DNA from: Lewinellaceae bacterium
GTDB taxonomy: Bacteria > Bacteroidota > Bacteroidia > Chitinophagales > Saprospiraceae
Assembly: GCA_020636225.1 (NCBI GenBank)
Contig: JACJYI010000002.1
Location: 682,001 to 746,000 of the forward strand
Reading direction: 5' to 3'
DNA length: 64,000 nt
The notes under the pieces: model-generated
Database searches by the model: none
What the model saw: only the letters and a program-made list of their open reading frames with translations
Told to the model about the DNA's origin: nothing
Made by a program: the position numbers and the translations under genes
Shown: positions 46,957 through 56,437 of the stretch, in pieces
Numbering within the stretch: the stretch's first letter is position 1
How the letters are laid out: each line of letters begins with the position of its first letter

Positions 46957-48386
46957 GGATTCGTCGGGGTCTGCCTGGCGATGAGACCCAATTTCCTGCC
47001 TTCACTAAACATCAGGCGGGTCGCTGCCTCCAGATTGTTATCGATCTCCCCATCCAGGATAGCCTCGCGGATACGTGTCTTGATCAATCCGACTTCCCGG
47101 CAAGGGCCAATGCCAAAAGAAGCCATGATCAGCTCCCCGGACACCGGTGGCTGCCAATTGCGCAGGCGATCACTTTCCTCCACTTCATCCAATTTCTGCC
47201 GCAAGTGTCTGTAATTATCGAGGTACCTCGATACCTTTTTGGGGTTCTTGGAGGTGATGTCTGCTTCGCACAGCATCAGCAGGGATTCCAGATCCTCGCC
47301 GGCATCGAACAGCAACCGACGAACCGCAGAGTCTGTGATATCCTCCTGGGTGAGACTGATCGGACGGAGGTGCATCCTGACCATTTTCTGGACGAATTTC
47401 AGTTTATGGTCCAGGGGGAGGCGCATTTTGCGGAAGATCTTGCCCACCATATTGGCCCCGAGGGCATCATGGCCATGGAACGTCCACCCCACTTCGGGAT
47501 CGAATCGCTTTGTTGCCGGCTTGGCGATATCGTGCAGCAAGGCAGCCCAACGCAACCACAGATCATCTGATCGCTTGCACAGATTATCGACCACCTGCAG
47601 GGTGTGATAGAAATTGTCCTTGTGCCCGATCCCTTCCTTGAATTCCACCCCTTTCAGTTCGACCAGTTCCGGCAGGATCAGATCCAACAAACCCGTATCC
47701 AAAAGGAGCCGAAAACCGATGGATGGTGTAGGTGCCTCGAGGATCTTGTTCAATTCCGTGGTGATCCGCTCCTGGGAGATAATCCGGATCCGCTCCTTGT
47801 ACTTGCCGATGGCCTGGAGGGTTTCCTCCTCGATCGTGAAGCCCAGTTGGGTGGCAAATCGGATCGCCCGCATCATCCGGAGGGGATCATCAGAAAACGT
47901 CTTCCCGGGATCCATCGGGGTCTTCAGGATCTTTTCTGACAAATGAGCGATTCCGTTGAATGGGTCCAACAGGTTGCCGAAGTCGGCATCATTCAGGCTG
48001 ATCGCCAAAGCGTTGATGGTAAAATCGCGCCGGAACTGATCATCTTCGAGACTTCCCTCTTCCACGGCCGGTTTGCGCGAATCTTCCCGGTATGATTCCT
48101 TGCGGGCTCCGACAAACTCCAGTTCACGTCCCTGATGGTGTAGCATGGCCGTACCGAATCTTCGAAATACAGTCACATGAGGCCTCGGCATCAACTGGTC
48201 GGCGACATGTTCGGCCAATGCGATGCCCGACCCCAGACAGACAATATCCAGGTCTTTGGTGTCTCGTCCCAACATTTTATCCCGGACGTATCCACCCACC
48301 AGATAGGCGGGGCTACCCAGCTTTCCGGCTACGGCACCGATCATCCGAAGGAGGTCCTGCTCTTCTTTGTGGATAGGAAAGATCAA
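46953..48386 (-). CDS. cca: CCA-adding tRNA nucleotidyltransferase with HD domain
   Basis: 477 residues. The class II nucleotidyltransferase head has LVGGYVRDKMLGRDTKDLDIV with the DxD metal site. RRDFTINALA and DDPLRMMRAIRFATQLGF follow, then an HD domain (LLHDIAKP, with GHD nearby). It adds or repairs the 3' CCA of tRNAs; here two of three tRNAs seen do not encode CCA, so it is needed. It lies 13 bases downstream of dusB and overlaps plsC. A poly(A) polymerase role is less likely. Confidence 0.93.
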   Translation of the reverse strand: MIFPIHKEEQDLLRMIGAVAGKLGSPAYLVGGYVRDKMLGRDTKDLDIVCLGSGIALAEHVADQLMPRPHVTVFRRFGTAMLHHQGRELEFVGARKESYREDSRKPAVEEGSLEDDQFRRDFTINALAISLNDADFGNLLDPFNGIAHLSEKILKTPMDPGKTFSDDPLRMMRAIRFATQLGFTIEEETLQAIGKYKERIRIISQERITTELNKILEAPTPSIGFRLLLDTGLLDLILPELVELKGVEFKEGIGHKDNFYHTLQVVDNLCKRSDDLWLRWAALLHDIAKPATKRFDPEVGWTFHGHDALGANMVGKIFRKMRLPLDHKLKFVQKMVRMHLRPISLTQEDITDSAVRRLLFDAGEDLESLLMLCEADITSKNPKKVSRYLDNYRHLRQKLDEVEESDRLRNWQPPVSGELIMASFGIGPCREVGLIKTRIREAILDGEIDNNLEAATRLMFSEGRKLGLIARQTPTNP

Positions 48387-48399
48387 GGCTCAGAGCGAT

Positions 48400-49404
48400 T
48401 TAGATCAACGGGACCGAGAATTCCGCTGAAGAATAGTGGGATTCGATCTCTTCTAATATGCCCAGCAAGATAGGCAGATCATCTTCAGTGACCAATCGGG
48501 ACCGGAATGTTTTCACCCCTTCCAGACCCTTGAAGTAGTTGGTATAATGCCGTCGCATTTCCAGCACCCCCAATTTGGGGCCCTTCCACTCGACAGAGCG
48601 CAACAGGTGTCGCCTGGCCGCATCGACACGCTCGGAAAGGGTCGGCGGCTGATGATGCTCACCGGTGGCCATATAATGCTTCATTTCCCGGAATATCCAG
48701 GGATTCCCGATACTGGCCCTGCCGATCATGATCCCGTCCACACCATAGCGCTCGCGATAGAGCATGGCTTTTTCAGGTGAATCGATGTCCCCGTTTCCAA
48801 AGATCGGGATGTGGATACGCGGGTTGTTCTTCACCCTGGCAATATGGCTCCAGTCAGCTTCACCCTTATACATCTGCTTGCGTGTTCGGCCATGGATGGA
48901 CAATGCCTGGATCCCGACATCCTGCAGGCGTTCGGCAACTTCCTCAATATAGATGGTCTGTTCGTCCCACCCCAAACGGGTCTTCACCGTAACCGGCAAA
49001 TTGGTGGATTTGACGATGGCCGAGGTCAGCTCGACCATTTTGGGGATATCCTTCAGGATCCCTGCCCCCGCCATCTTGCATACGACCTTCTGCACCGGAC
49101 AACCGAAGTTGATATCCAGGATCTCCGGCCTGGCTTCTTCGACGATCTCGGCCGCCCTGGTCATGGAATCCAGTTCAGCTCCGAAGATCTGGATGCCGAT
49201 CGGACGTTCCTCATCATAGATATCCAGTTTCTGTACAGACTTGGAGGCATCACGGATCAACCCTTCCACGGAGATGAATTCGGTATACATCAGATCACAA
49301 CCCTGCTCCTTGCACAGGGATCTGAAGGGCGGATCGCTGACGTCCTCCATCGGTGCCAGTAAAAAGGGGAAGTCCCCCAATTCGATATTTCCGATTCTGA
49401 CCAT
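48400..49404 (-). CDS. dusB: tRNA-dihydrouridine synthase
   Basis: FMN enzyme reducing uridines in the tRNA D-loop. 334 residues from ATG 49404, which sits just before the family start MVRIGNIELG and the FMN-binding LAPMEDVSD; the frame's upstream part (to 49428) overlaps the promoter. The catalytic loop NFGCPVQKV and the phosphate-binding FGNGDI and GIMIGRASIGNPW motifs are clear. It is first gene of dusB-cca-plsC, so two of the three genes act on tRNA. The subtype (DusB rather than A or C) is inferred from overall similarity. Confidence 0.93.
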   Translation of the reverse strand: MVRIGNIELGDFPFLLAPMEDVSDPPFRSLCKEQGCDLMYTEFISVEGLIRDASKSVQKLDIYDEERPIGIQIFGAELDSMTRAAEIVEEARPEILDINFGCPVQKVVCKMAGAGILKDIPKMVELTSAIVKSTNLPVTVKTRLGWDEQTIYIEEVAERLQDVGIQALSIHGRTRKQMYKGEADWSHIARVKNNPRIHIPIFGNGDIDSPEKAMLYRERYGVDGIMIGRASIGNPWIFREMKHYMATGEHHQPPTLSERVDAARRHLLRSVEWKGPKLGVLEMRRHYTNYFKGLEGVKTFRSRLVTEDDLPILLGILEEIESHYSSAEFSVPLI

Positions 49405-49417
49405 GACAACTTTGGGA

Positions 49418-49449
49418 CAAAAGTACAAGGAAGTCTTCCAGCCTACAAA
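49418..49449 (-). promoter_or_regulatory. Promoter of dusB-cca-plsC
   Basis: On the - strand: TTTG (49449-49446), 20 bases, TACTTTTG (49425-49418), a perfect TAnnTTTG. The predicted transcript has a very short leader (about 8 bases) before the ATG at 49404. Confidence 0.7.
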
Positions 49450-49483
49450 TCCATGATCCGGGCAAAACCTGCCCTCCTTCCGT

Positions 49484-49512
49484 TTTGTCCCTTGGATATT
49501 CTGCTATCTTTG
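49484..49512 (+). promoter_or_regulatory. Promoter of nhaD operon
   Basis: TTTG (49484-49487), 17 bases, TATCTTTG (49505-49512). It is 27 bases before the ATG at 49539 and divergent from the dusB promoter. Confidence 0.65.
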
Positions 49513-49538
49513 CGCTTTCTTACGAATTACCTGCACGG

Positions 49539-50867
49539 ATGATCACCGCTCTCGTTCTCTGTTTTGTGATCGGTTACAGCCTGATCGTATTCGAACATCC
49601 CCTCCGCCTTGACAAGTCCGTTCCCGCGCTATTGATGGGATCGTTGTGTTGGGCGATCATCTCCATCGGCCATATTGACGTGATCAATCACGAACATGCC
49701 GTAGGGGCCATCGAGCCGGTTCTCCTTCATCATATTGGGAAAATCGCCGAAATCCTGTTGTTCCTGATCGGGGCTATGACCATTGTGGAATTGATCGACC
49801 TGCACCGTGGATTCTCGGTGATTACCGACCGGATCAAGACCACCAGGAAATCATCCATGCTCTGGATCATCCTGATCCTGGCATTCTTCATGTCCGCGGT
49901 CCTGGACAACCTGGCCTCCACCATCGTACTGGTCTCCTTGCTTCGCCGACTGGTGCCGGATCGTGAAGAGCGTCTCTGGTTTGTTTCCATGGCCGTGATC
50001 GGGGCCAATGCAGGTGGTGCCTGGTCGCCCATCGGGGATGTCACGACCACCATGCTCTGGATCGGCAAGAAAGTCAGTTCCCTGGGATTGATCGAGCATA
50101 TCGTAATTCCCTCCATCGCGTGCATAGCCATTCCAGGGATCATCGGCATGTTCCTGCCAGCGTTCAGGGGGACGATCACCCCGAAGAGCTCAACGAGCGA
50201 ACAAAAAGAGGAGAAGCAGCTTCGATCCAGCAAATGGATCCTGATCGCGGGCATTGGCGGATTGATCTTTGTGCCGATCTTCAAATCCATCACCCATTTA
50301 CCCCCTTATATCGGGATCATGCTGAGTCTGGGCATTGTCTGGCTCATTTCCGAATACATCCATCCCGGGGAGGACTTCAGTCACGAAGAAAGAGAGGTAC
50401 TCAGTGCCCGCTATGCATTAAGCCGGATCGAATTGAGCAGTATCATCTTCTTTTTGGGCATCCTCGCCGCCGTAGCTGCCCTTGAATCCGCAGCCATCAT
50501 GGGACATGGAGGGCATATGGTCGGCTTGCTGGCCTATGCCGCAGAAGGATTGGACCAGGCGATCCCGAGTATCGACATTGTCGTCATTGTCCTCGGCTTT
50601 TTCTCGGCCATCATCGACAATGTCCCACTGGTAGCCGCTTCCATGGGGATGTACAGTTTCCCCATGGATGATCGCCTCTGGCATTTTATTGCCTATTCTG
50701 CAGGAACAGGGGGTAGTATGCTCATTATCGGTTCTGCCGCCGGCGTCGCCGCCATGGGTATGGAACGCATTGACTTTATCTGGTACCTCAAGAATATCTC
50801 CTGGATCGCCGCCCTCGGCTTCCTGGGAGGTGCCGGTGCCTTTATTCTGTTATCGATGTTCTTCTGA
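49539..50867 (+). CDS. nhaD: Na+/H+ antiporter, NhaD family
   Basis: 442 residues with about 11-12 hydrophobic helices. The ATG at 49539 is chosen because the frame upstream to 49485 runs through the promoter. Family features include LDNLASTIVLVSLLRR, VIGANAGGAWSPIGDVTTTMLW and the late IDNVPLVAASMGMY, which hold the conserved polar residues of the ion-transporter (IT) superfamily. It exports Na+ (or Li+) in exchange for H+ across the inner membrane. Its stop overlaps the next start by one base. Confidence 0.92.
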   Translation: MITALVLCFVIGYSLIVFEHPLRLDKSVPALLMGSLCWAIISIGHIDVINHEHAVGAIEPVLLHHIGKIAEILLFLIGAMTIVELIDLHRGFSVITDRIKTTRKSSMLWIILILAFFMSAVLDNLASTIVLVSLLRRLVPDREERLWFVSMAVIGANAGGAWSPIGDVTTTMLWIGKKVSSLGLIEHIVIPSIACIAIPGIIGMFLPAFRGTITPKSSTSEQKEEKQLRSSKWILIAGIGGLIFVPIFKSITHLPPYIGIMLSLGIVWLISEYIHPGEDFSHEEREVLSARYALSRIELSSIIFFLGILAAVAALESAAIMGHGGHMVGLLAYAAEGLDQAIPSIDIVVIVLGFFSAIIDNVPLVAASMGMYSFPMDDRLWHFIAYSAGTGGSMLIIGSAAGVAAMGMERIDFIWYLKNISWIAALGFLGGAGAFILLSMFF

Positions 50868-51247
50868 TGGCAGGCCTGGCTCGGTACTTCCTTTGTCTTT
50901 GCGCCGGATCACTTCTGGCTTCCTGCCAGCAGGACGATCTTCCGACCAACCTGGTTGGAACTTGGCAAGCTGAGACGCTTGTGGTGGCCGATTCGATCTG
51001 GCCAGTGGATGTTGTCCCTGTTTCCCTGGAGTTGAATGCCGACCGCCAGTTTACCCTGCATTGGTATGGCGGAGTCACGGAGACCGGTGAGTTCACCTGG
51101 TCAACCGACTGGCTGATGATTCATTCGCCCGACGGAGGCCGTCGGAAATTGCGGATCACCCATTTTGACGCTGATTCGTTGGCCCTCGCTGGCCCATTAC
51201 AGGACCAGCGTACAGAGATCGGCTTCAGAAAATCCCATCGGGAATGA
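50867..51247 (+). CDS. Small predicted lipoprotein (lipocalin-like), unknown function
   Basis: 126 residues with signal peptide and lipobox LLASC (Cys20). The mature part looks like a small beta-barrel: NLVGTWQAETLVV, LNADRQFTLHWYG and TGEFTWSTDWLMI resemble the lipocalin-like (DUF4923/DUF5004 style) proteins of Bacteroidota, an assignment made by eye only. It overlaps nhaD by one base and the following DUF1573 gene by four bases, so the three genes are coupled. Confidence 0.7.
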   Translation: MAGLARYFLCLCAGSLLASCQQDDLPTNLVGTWQAETLVVADSIWPVDVVPVSLELNADRQFTLHWYGGVTETGEFTWSTDWLMIHSPDGGRRKLRITHFDADSLALAGPLQDQRTEIGFRKSHRE

Positions 51248-51618
51248 AGGTGAACATACTTCTTCGGATCCTGGCACTGGTGTCCTTCCTGGGTGGACAT
51301 GGCATTGGCCAGACCCAGGATATCCAATGGACGACCAGCGAGATTGATCTGGGAGAGGTCAAAGTCATGGAAGACAAGAGTTGCTCATTCACCTTTCTGA
51401 ATACCACCTCGTCGCCCCTTGTGGTGGAAACCGTTCGAACCAGTTGTGGCTGCACCGAACCGCAATGGCCCCATGAACCGGTCCTGCCTGGACAAACCGG
51501 CCAGATTGCGATCACATTCACGCCGAATCGTGCCGGGTATCATCGAAAAAAGATCAAGGTTTTCTTTGCCGGGGTACGCAAGGGATCCAACCTCTGGATC
51601 GAGGCCGAAGCAAAGTAA
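51244..51618 (+). CDS. Secreted DUF1573 protein
   Basis: 124 residues: signal peptide (cleavage near GIGQTQ) and a single DUF1573 Ig-like domain (IDLGEVKVMEDKSCSFTFLNT, VRTSCGCTEPQWP, PGQTGQIAITFTPNRAGYHRK). Unlike the protein at 11746 it has no lipobox. The gene begins at an ATGA overlap with the small lipoprotein and ends the nhaD operon. The role is unknown for the family. Confidence 0.85.
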   Translation: MKVNILLRILALVSFLGGHGIGQTQDIQWTTSEIDLGEVKVMEDKSCSFTFLNTTSSPLVVETVRTSCGCTEPQWPHEPVLPGQTGQIAITFTPNRAGYHRKKIKVFFAGVRKGSNLWIEAEAK

Positions 51619-51713
51619 TCGAGTATTTCCAATGATTGGTCGATCATTCCCGACTATCCGGAGCCAGCACATACCGTCCTGATTGCCTGTCGCGTTCAGG
51701 AGGTAATTTGACC

Positions 51714-51721
51714 TATCTTTG
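51714..51721 (+). promoter_or_regulatory. -7 box of the lepB promoter
   Basis: TATCTTTG exactly matches TAnnTTTG, 24 bases before the lepB ATG at 51746. No TTG at standard spacing is visible. Confidence 0.55.
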
Positions 51722-51745
51722 TCCACCGAAATGACCTAATCGAAC

Positions 51746-53320
51746 ATGAGCATCCTGATCTATCTCGTTGTCTTCTATCTCCTGTTAAGTGTCAGTCTTT
51801 ACCTGCTGTTCCCGAAAATGGGGAAGGCCCCGATCAATGGCCTGATCCCCGGGATCAATTTTTCGACCTGGGCCGAGCTGGTCGGCCGGAAACCGGCCTA
51901 CGCGCTCTGGCTGCTCTTTCCCGTTGTCAACCTGTTCATCTATGCCGGACTCTGCGTGGATATGGCCCGTTCACATGGCCGCATGAGTTTCCTGGATGCG
52001 TTCCTCAGCGTGGTTGGCACCCCGGTCTACTTTTACTATCTGGCTCGCCAGGCGACTTATGGTGGTCCTGTATTGGAACAGGAACGAGCCTATCATCAGA
52101 AGGTCAAGGAGGCACAGGAGAAGAACGATCAGTACCAGCTCAAGAAACTGGAGCATAACAACCCATATCAGAAGGGTTGGTTTCGGGAGTGGGCGGAAGC
52201 CATCATCTTTGCCGTTTTCGCGGCTGCCTTTATTCGGATGTTCCTGATCGAGGCCTATGTGATCCCGACCAGTTCCATGGAAGGGTCACTGCTGACCGGG
52301 GATTTCCTCTTTGTGAGCAAGGCGAATTACGGGATCCGGACGCCTCAGACGATAGCCATGATCCCCCTGTTGCACAACCGCATGCCGGGCATCAACCGGG
52401 AGTCCTATCTGACACGTCCGTCCCTCCCCTATTTCCGATTGCCCGGGTGGAACAAGGTGGAACGCTTCGATCCTGTGGTATTCAATTATCCGGAAGGCGA
52501 CAGTGTGATCATTACCCCGAACCGGACATTCAGCTATCCGGACATGCGCAGGACACAAAGCCTTCCCCCCAACTTCTCGCCGAAAATGCTGACCACCCGG
52601 CCAATGGACAAGAAGGATCACTATATCAAGCGCTGCATCGGCATGCCTGGTGACAGCCTCCAGATCATTGATCGTCAGGTATATATCGATGGACAGCCCA
52701 TCCAGAATCCCAAGTACATGCAATTCCTCTATCAGGTTTCCTCTACAACCACCCAGCTGAACCCAAGGAAACTGGACGAATGGGGCATCAACCTGAACGA
52801 CGCGAATGCGCAGGCAGGATATTTCAACCTCAACCAGGATCAGGTGGAAAAACTCAGGAGCCTTGGACCGGACATCAAGGTGGAAGTGGTCAGCCGCCAG
52901 CCTCACCATCCGAACTATCTCTTCCCGAACGATGCCCGCCTCACCGAAGGATGGACCGTCGACAATTATGGTCCGATCTACATTCCGAAGAAGGGAGTGA
53001 CCGTATCGATCAACCCCGTATCCATAGCGCCCTATCGTCGCATCATCGATGTGTATGAGGACAATACCCTGGAAGAACGGGACGGGAAGATCTTCATCAA
53101 TGGCCAGGAAGCGACCACCTACACCTTCAAGATGGATTATTACTGGATGATGGGAGACAACCGCCACAACTCCGAAGATTCCAGGATCTGGGGCTTCGTT
53201 CCTGAAGACCATGTCGTTGGAAAACCCCTGTTCATCTGGCTGTCCGCCAGGGAGGGCAACCCGTTCAAGGGTATTCGATGGAACCGGGTGTTCAGCAATG
53301 CCAACAAGTTTGAAGGATAA
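51746..53320 (+). CDS. lepB: Signal peptidase I with extended N-terminal membrane domain
   Basis: Removes Sec signal peptides at the inner membrane. 524 residues, much longer than E. coli LepB (324). The N-terminal 105 residues hold about three or four hydrophobic segments (the DUF5684-like part seen in Bacteroidota homologs), then a charged linker and another membrane helix (about 148-168). Catalytic Ser177 is in PTSSMEGS and general-base Lys295 in YIKRCIGMPGD. The closing MGDNRHNSEDSR box is near residue 470. A long insertion separates the Lys box from the last box. Given the many secreted proteins here, it should process the T9SS cargo. Confidence 0.93.
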   Translation: MSILIYLVVFYLLLSVSLYLLFPKMGKAPINGLIPGINFSTWAELVGRKPAYALWLLFPVVNLFIYAGLCVDMARSHGRMSFLDAFLSVVGTPVYFYYLARQATYGGPVLEQERAYHQKVKEAQEKNDQYQLKKLEHNNPYQKGWFREWAEAIIFAVFAAAFIRMFLIEAYVIPTSSMEGSLLTGDFLFVSKANYGIRTPQTIAMIPLLHNRMPGINRESYLTRPSLPYFRLPGWNKVERFDPVVFNYPEGDSVIITPNRTFSYPDMRRTQSLPPNFSPKMLTTRPMDKKDHYIKRCIGMPGDSLQIIDRQVYIDGQPIQNPKYMQFLYQVSSTTTQLNPRKLDEWGINLNDANAQAGYFNLNQDQVEKLRSLGPDIKVEVVSRQPHHPNYLFPNDARLTEGWTVDNYGPIYIPKKGVTVSINPVSIAPYRRIIDVYEDNTLEERDGKIFINGQEATTYTFKMDYYWMMGDNRHNSEDSRIWGFVPEDHVVGKPLFIWLSAREGNPFKGIRWNRVFSNANKFEG

Positions 53321-53442
53321 TCAGCTTGTCATCCATTGTCGTCGTGGCCATGCCAAGTGGCCAGGGATCGACATCGGATCCCGATTGTCCCCGGGAAAAT
53401 GATCGTGCCTGTCGGACCTGGCATGAGCCCTGACTGCTAACA

Positions 53443-53480
53443 AAAGGGGGGCTGGTTTGACAACCAGCCCCCCTTTTTTA
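53443..53480. terminator. Bidirectional terminator between lepB and pntB
   Basis: Perfect 15-base stem AAAGGGGGGCTGGTT (53443-53457) / AACCAGCCCCCCTTT (53462-53476) with a 4-base loop, T-rich on the + side and four T on the - side. It serves two converging genes. Confidence 0.9.
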
Positions 53481-53497
53481 TTTCTGAGGATAATGCG

Positions 53498-54877
53498 TCA
53501 GATCTGTTTCAATTCACTGACGAGACTGGTGAGGGATGCCTTGGCATCACCGAACAACATCCTCGTCTTCGGGGCAAAGAACAATTCATTTTCAATACCG
53601 GCGTAACCTTTCCCCATGGATCGCTTCATCACGATCACATTCTCACTCTTGGTCACCTGGATGATGGGCATTCCGTAGATCGGACTGGACGGATCATGTT
53701 CTGCAGCAGGATTGACCACATCATTGGCACCGATGATGATCGAAACATCTGTATTCGGCATAAGATCATTGGCTTCTTCCATCTCCAGCAATTTCGGATA
53801 GGGCACGTCGGCTTCGGCCAGCAAAACATTCATATGACCAGGCATCCGGCCTGCTACCGGGTGAATGGCGTAATACACCTCTACCCCTTTCTCCTCCAAC
53901 AGCTTTTCGAATTCGTGACAGATATGTTGAGCCTGGGCAACTGCCAGACCATAACCCGGAATGATGGCTACCCGTCGGGCATAAGCACACAATATCGCCG
54001 AATCCGTTACCTGGATCTCTCTCACCGATTGATCGCCCATCTCCCTCGGGCCAGCAGCTCCGCCTCCCCCAAAGGCACCGATCAACACATTCAGCAGCGA
54101 ACGATTCATGGCATTGCACATCAGGATCGTCAGGATCGTACCGGCAGAACCGACCAGGATACCGCCGGTCAACATCACCTGGTTGCTGTACAGGAAGCCA
54201 CCAAAAGCAGCGGCCATACCGGTAAAGGAGTTCAGGAGGGAGATGACCACCGGCATATCTGCACCGCCGATCGGCATCACAAAGAAGACCCCGTAGATCA
54301 GTGACAGCACCAGGATGGCCCACATCCACATTTCGTTCCCCGGATCAGTGATGCCCAGGACGACAAGCAAGACGATGACACCCAGGATCACCAGGTTCAC
54401 GATCCGGAGCCAACTGGCCCGGATATCCTTGATCCGGTCATCCAGCTTGCCATAGGCGATCATGCTTCCCGCAAAGGAAATACTTCCGATGACCAGACCC
54501 AGGTAGATGACCAGGATCAGCCAGAAGTCAAGGTTGTGATGTCCGTGATACTCCACGATGGAAATAATGGCAGCGCAAGCACCGCCCATTCCGTTGAAGA
54601 ATGAGACCATCTGCGGCATGGCGGTCATTTTGACCTTCATGGCCATCAGGTATCCGATCACGGTACCGATGGCCATGGCCAACAGGATCCAGGGAATATT
54701 CCCGATAGCGTTGCCTTCGTCGTTGCGGTGCAATACGATGGTGGCCAGAATGGCAATACCCATTCCGACAGCGGCATAAAGGTTCCCTCGCTTGGCCGAA
54801 TCCGGATTGCTCAGCATCTTCAATCCCAGGATGAAGGAGAGCGAGCCGATGAGATAGGCTATTTCTAACCAGAACAT
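53498..54877 (-). CDS. pntB: NAD(P) transhydrogenase subunit beta
   Basis: 459 residues: about eight or nine membrane helices in the N-terminal 270 residues (domain II), then the NADP(H)-binding domain III with IIPGYGLAVAQAQH, IHPVAGRMPGHMNVLLAEADVPY and IIGANDVVNPAA. With the two alpha polypeptides it couples proton entry to reduction of NADP+ by NADH. It is the third gene of the pntAA-pntAB-pntB operon, 30 bases after pntAB. Confidence 0.96.
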   Translation of the reverse strand: MFWLEIAYLIGSLSFILGLKMLSNPDSAKRGNLYAAVGMGIAILATIVLHRNDEGNAIGNIPWILLAMAIGTVIGYLMAMKVKMTAMPQMVSFFNGMGGACAAIISIVEYHGHHNLDFWLILVIYLGLVIGSISFAGSMIAYGKLDDRIKDIRASWLRIVNLVILGVIVLLVVLGITDPGNEMWMWAILVLSLIYGVFFVMPIGGADMPVVISLLNSFTGMAAAFGGFLYSNQVMLTGGILVGSAGTILTILMCNAMNRSLLNVLIGAFGGGGAAGPREMGDQSVREIQVTDSAILCAYARRVAIIPGYGLAVAQAQHICHEFEKLLEEKGVEVYYAIHPVAGRMPGHMNVLLAEADVPYPKLLEMEEANDLMPNTDVSIIIGANDVVNPAAEHDPSSPIYGMPIIQVTKSENVIVMKRSMGKGYAGIENELFFAPKTRMLFGDAKASLTSLVSELKQI

Positions 54878-54907
54878 AGGTAGGGTAATTCGAGTGTGAA
54901 GGAAGGG

Positions 54908-55219
54908 TTATTTCTTTTTCTTGAACATGGCCAGCATGCGGTTGGTGACCACAAATCCACCTACCACGTTCAAGGTACCCAGAATGACGGCCAGGAATCC
55001 AAGGACCAGTGACAGATAATCATCAGGAGATGCATGGCCCATGACAATAATCGCTCCGATGATCACGACCCCGTGAATGGCGTTGGCACCGGACATCAGC
55101 GGGGTGTGCAGTACAGCCGGGACATTGGAAATGACCTCAATGCCCAGGAAAATGGACAGAATGATCACGTAGATGAAGTCCCGGTAATCCAGGAAGAATT
55201 GGGCAAAATCCTGCCACAT
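54908..55219 (-). CDS. pntAB: NAD(P) transhydrogenase subunit alpha, membrane part
   Basis: 103 residues with three membrane helices (IYVIILSIFLGIEVISNVP, GVVIIGAIIVMGHA and LGFLAVILGTLNVVGG). It corresponds to the C-terminal part of fused PntA. A separate gene of this size is the usual split form in many bacteria. It starts 11 bases after the stop of the NAD-binding subunit gene. Confidence 0.93.
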   Translation of the reverse strand: MWQDFAQFFLDYRDFIYVIILSIFLGIEVISNVPAVLHTPLMSGANAIHGVVIIGAIIVMGHASPDDYLSLVLGFLAVILGTLNVVGGFVVTNRMLAMFKKKK

Positions 55220-55230
55220 GGGAAAATGAT

Positions 55231-56352
55231 TTAACGGTTCAAGATCTGTTTCAGTCGGGCATTGACCAACTCACCATTACGGGTCAGGCATGTTCCGGCG
55301 ACAATATCATCCTCGAAATTGAGGACCAGCTCGCCCTCCTTGATCAGGAGGGTCACAAAATTGATCAGGTTCTTGCTGAGCATCTTGCTCGCATCTGCAC
55401 TGAGTGTGGATGGTAAATCACTGTAGCCCATGATGGACACACCATTCTCAATGACCACTTCTCCATTCCGGGTATGGGCACAGTTGCCTCCGGTCGAAGC
55501 CGCCAGATCGATCACCACCGATCCCGGTTTCATGCGTTGAACGGTTTCCGCCGTGATCAACAGCGGTGCTTTCCTGCCCGGGATTTGCGCCGTACAGATC
55601 ACGACATCGGCTTTGGCCGCATGATCGGCAATCAATTCAGCCTGTCTTTGCTTGTATTCATCCGTTTGCTCAACGGCATATCCTCCGGCTTTCGCGTCGT
55701 CAATCGCCCCTTCAACAGCGACGAATTTGGCCCCCAGGCTCTCTACCTCTTCCCTGGCTGCAGCACGCACATCAAAGGCTTCCACCACGGCACCAAGCCT
55801 CCGGCCGGTAGCGATGGCCTGCAACCCGGCAACCCCGGCTCCAAGAATGAGGAGCTTGGCCGGCTTGATCGAACCGGCTGCCGTCATCGACATGGGGAAC
55901 ATATGCGGCAATTGGTTCGCTGCCATGAGCACCGCCTTGTATCCGGCCAGCATGGCCATGGACGAGAGGACATCCATTGCCTGTGCACGCGTCGTGCGCG
56001 GGATCAGCTCCATGCTGAACACGGTATGTCCTGTACCGGAAAAGGTATCGATGATGGAATGGTCCTGGAGGGGATTGAACTGACCGATCAGAACCGATTC
56101 CTTCCTGACCTCCTTCAGTTCCTCCGGGCTTGGAGAATGAATGCAGAGCAGCAGGTCAGATTGACTGATCACATCATGTCTGGAGGCAATTTCTCCCCCT
56201 GTTTCCTGATAAGCTGAATCGGGGCTGAATGAAGCATTCCCGGCACCTTGTTCAATGAGAATCCTGGCAACGCCCATTTTCTTCAGGGCGACCAGATCAG
56301 ATGGGATAACCGACACGCGGCTTTCATTCTCTTTTAGAATTCCTACTACCAT
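55231..56352 (-). CDS. pntAA: NAD(P) transhydrogenase subunit alpha, NAD-binding part
   Basis: 373 residues, the domain I polypeptide. It has the opening VVGILKENESRVSVIPSDLVAL, the NAD-binding GAGVAGLQAIATGRRLGA and the mobile-loop region ending in GYSDLPSTLSADAS. It resembles alanine dehydrogenase but the neighbouring pntAB and pntB make transhydrogenase the clear call. It is the first gene of the operon; TAACTTCG just upstream on the - strand is a 7-of-8 -7 box. Confidence 0.95.
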   Translation of the reverse strand: MVVGILKENESRVSVIPSDLVALKKMGVARILIEQGAGNASFSPDSAYQETGGEIASRHDVISQSDLLLCIHSPSPEELKEVRKESVLIGQFNPLQDHSIIDTFSGTGHTVFSMELIPRTTRAQAMDVLSSMAMLAGYKAVLMAANQLPHMFPMSMTAAGSIKPAKLLILGAGVAGLQAIATGRRLGAVVEAFDVRAAAREEVESLGAKFVAVEGAIDDAKAGGYAVEQTDEYKQRQAELIADHAAKADVVICTAQIPGRKAPLLITAETVQRMKPGSVVIDLAASTGGNCAHTRNGEVVIENGVSIMGYSDLPSTLSADASKMLSKNLINFVTLLIKEGELVLNFEDDIVAGTCLTRNGELVNARLKQILNR

Positions 56353-56404
56353 ATTCGGGGCGATAAAGAAGGGCCGAAGTTAGTTGAATCAACGGATAAA
56401 AGGA

Positions 56405-56431
56405 ACAGGTCTCCTTTTTGGGGAGACCTGT
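56405..56431 (-). terminator. Terminator of the CBS-domain gene
   Basis: Ten-base arms ACAGGTCTCC (56405-56414) and GGAGACCTGT (56422-56431) with a 7-base loop; on the - strand it is followed by a short T-rich run. It lies just after the CBS gene stop. Confidence 0.75.
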
Positions 56432-56437
56432 CCGGGT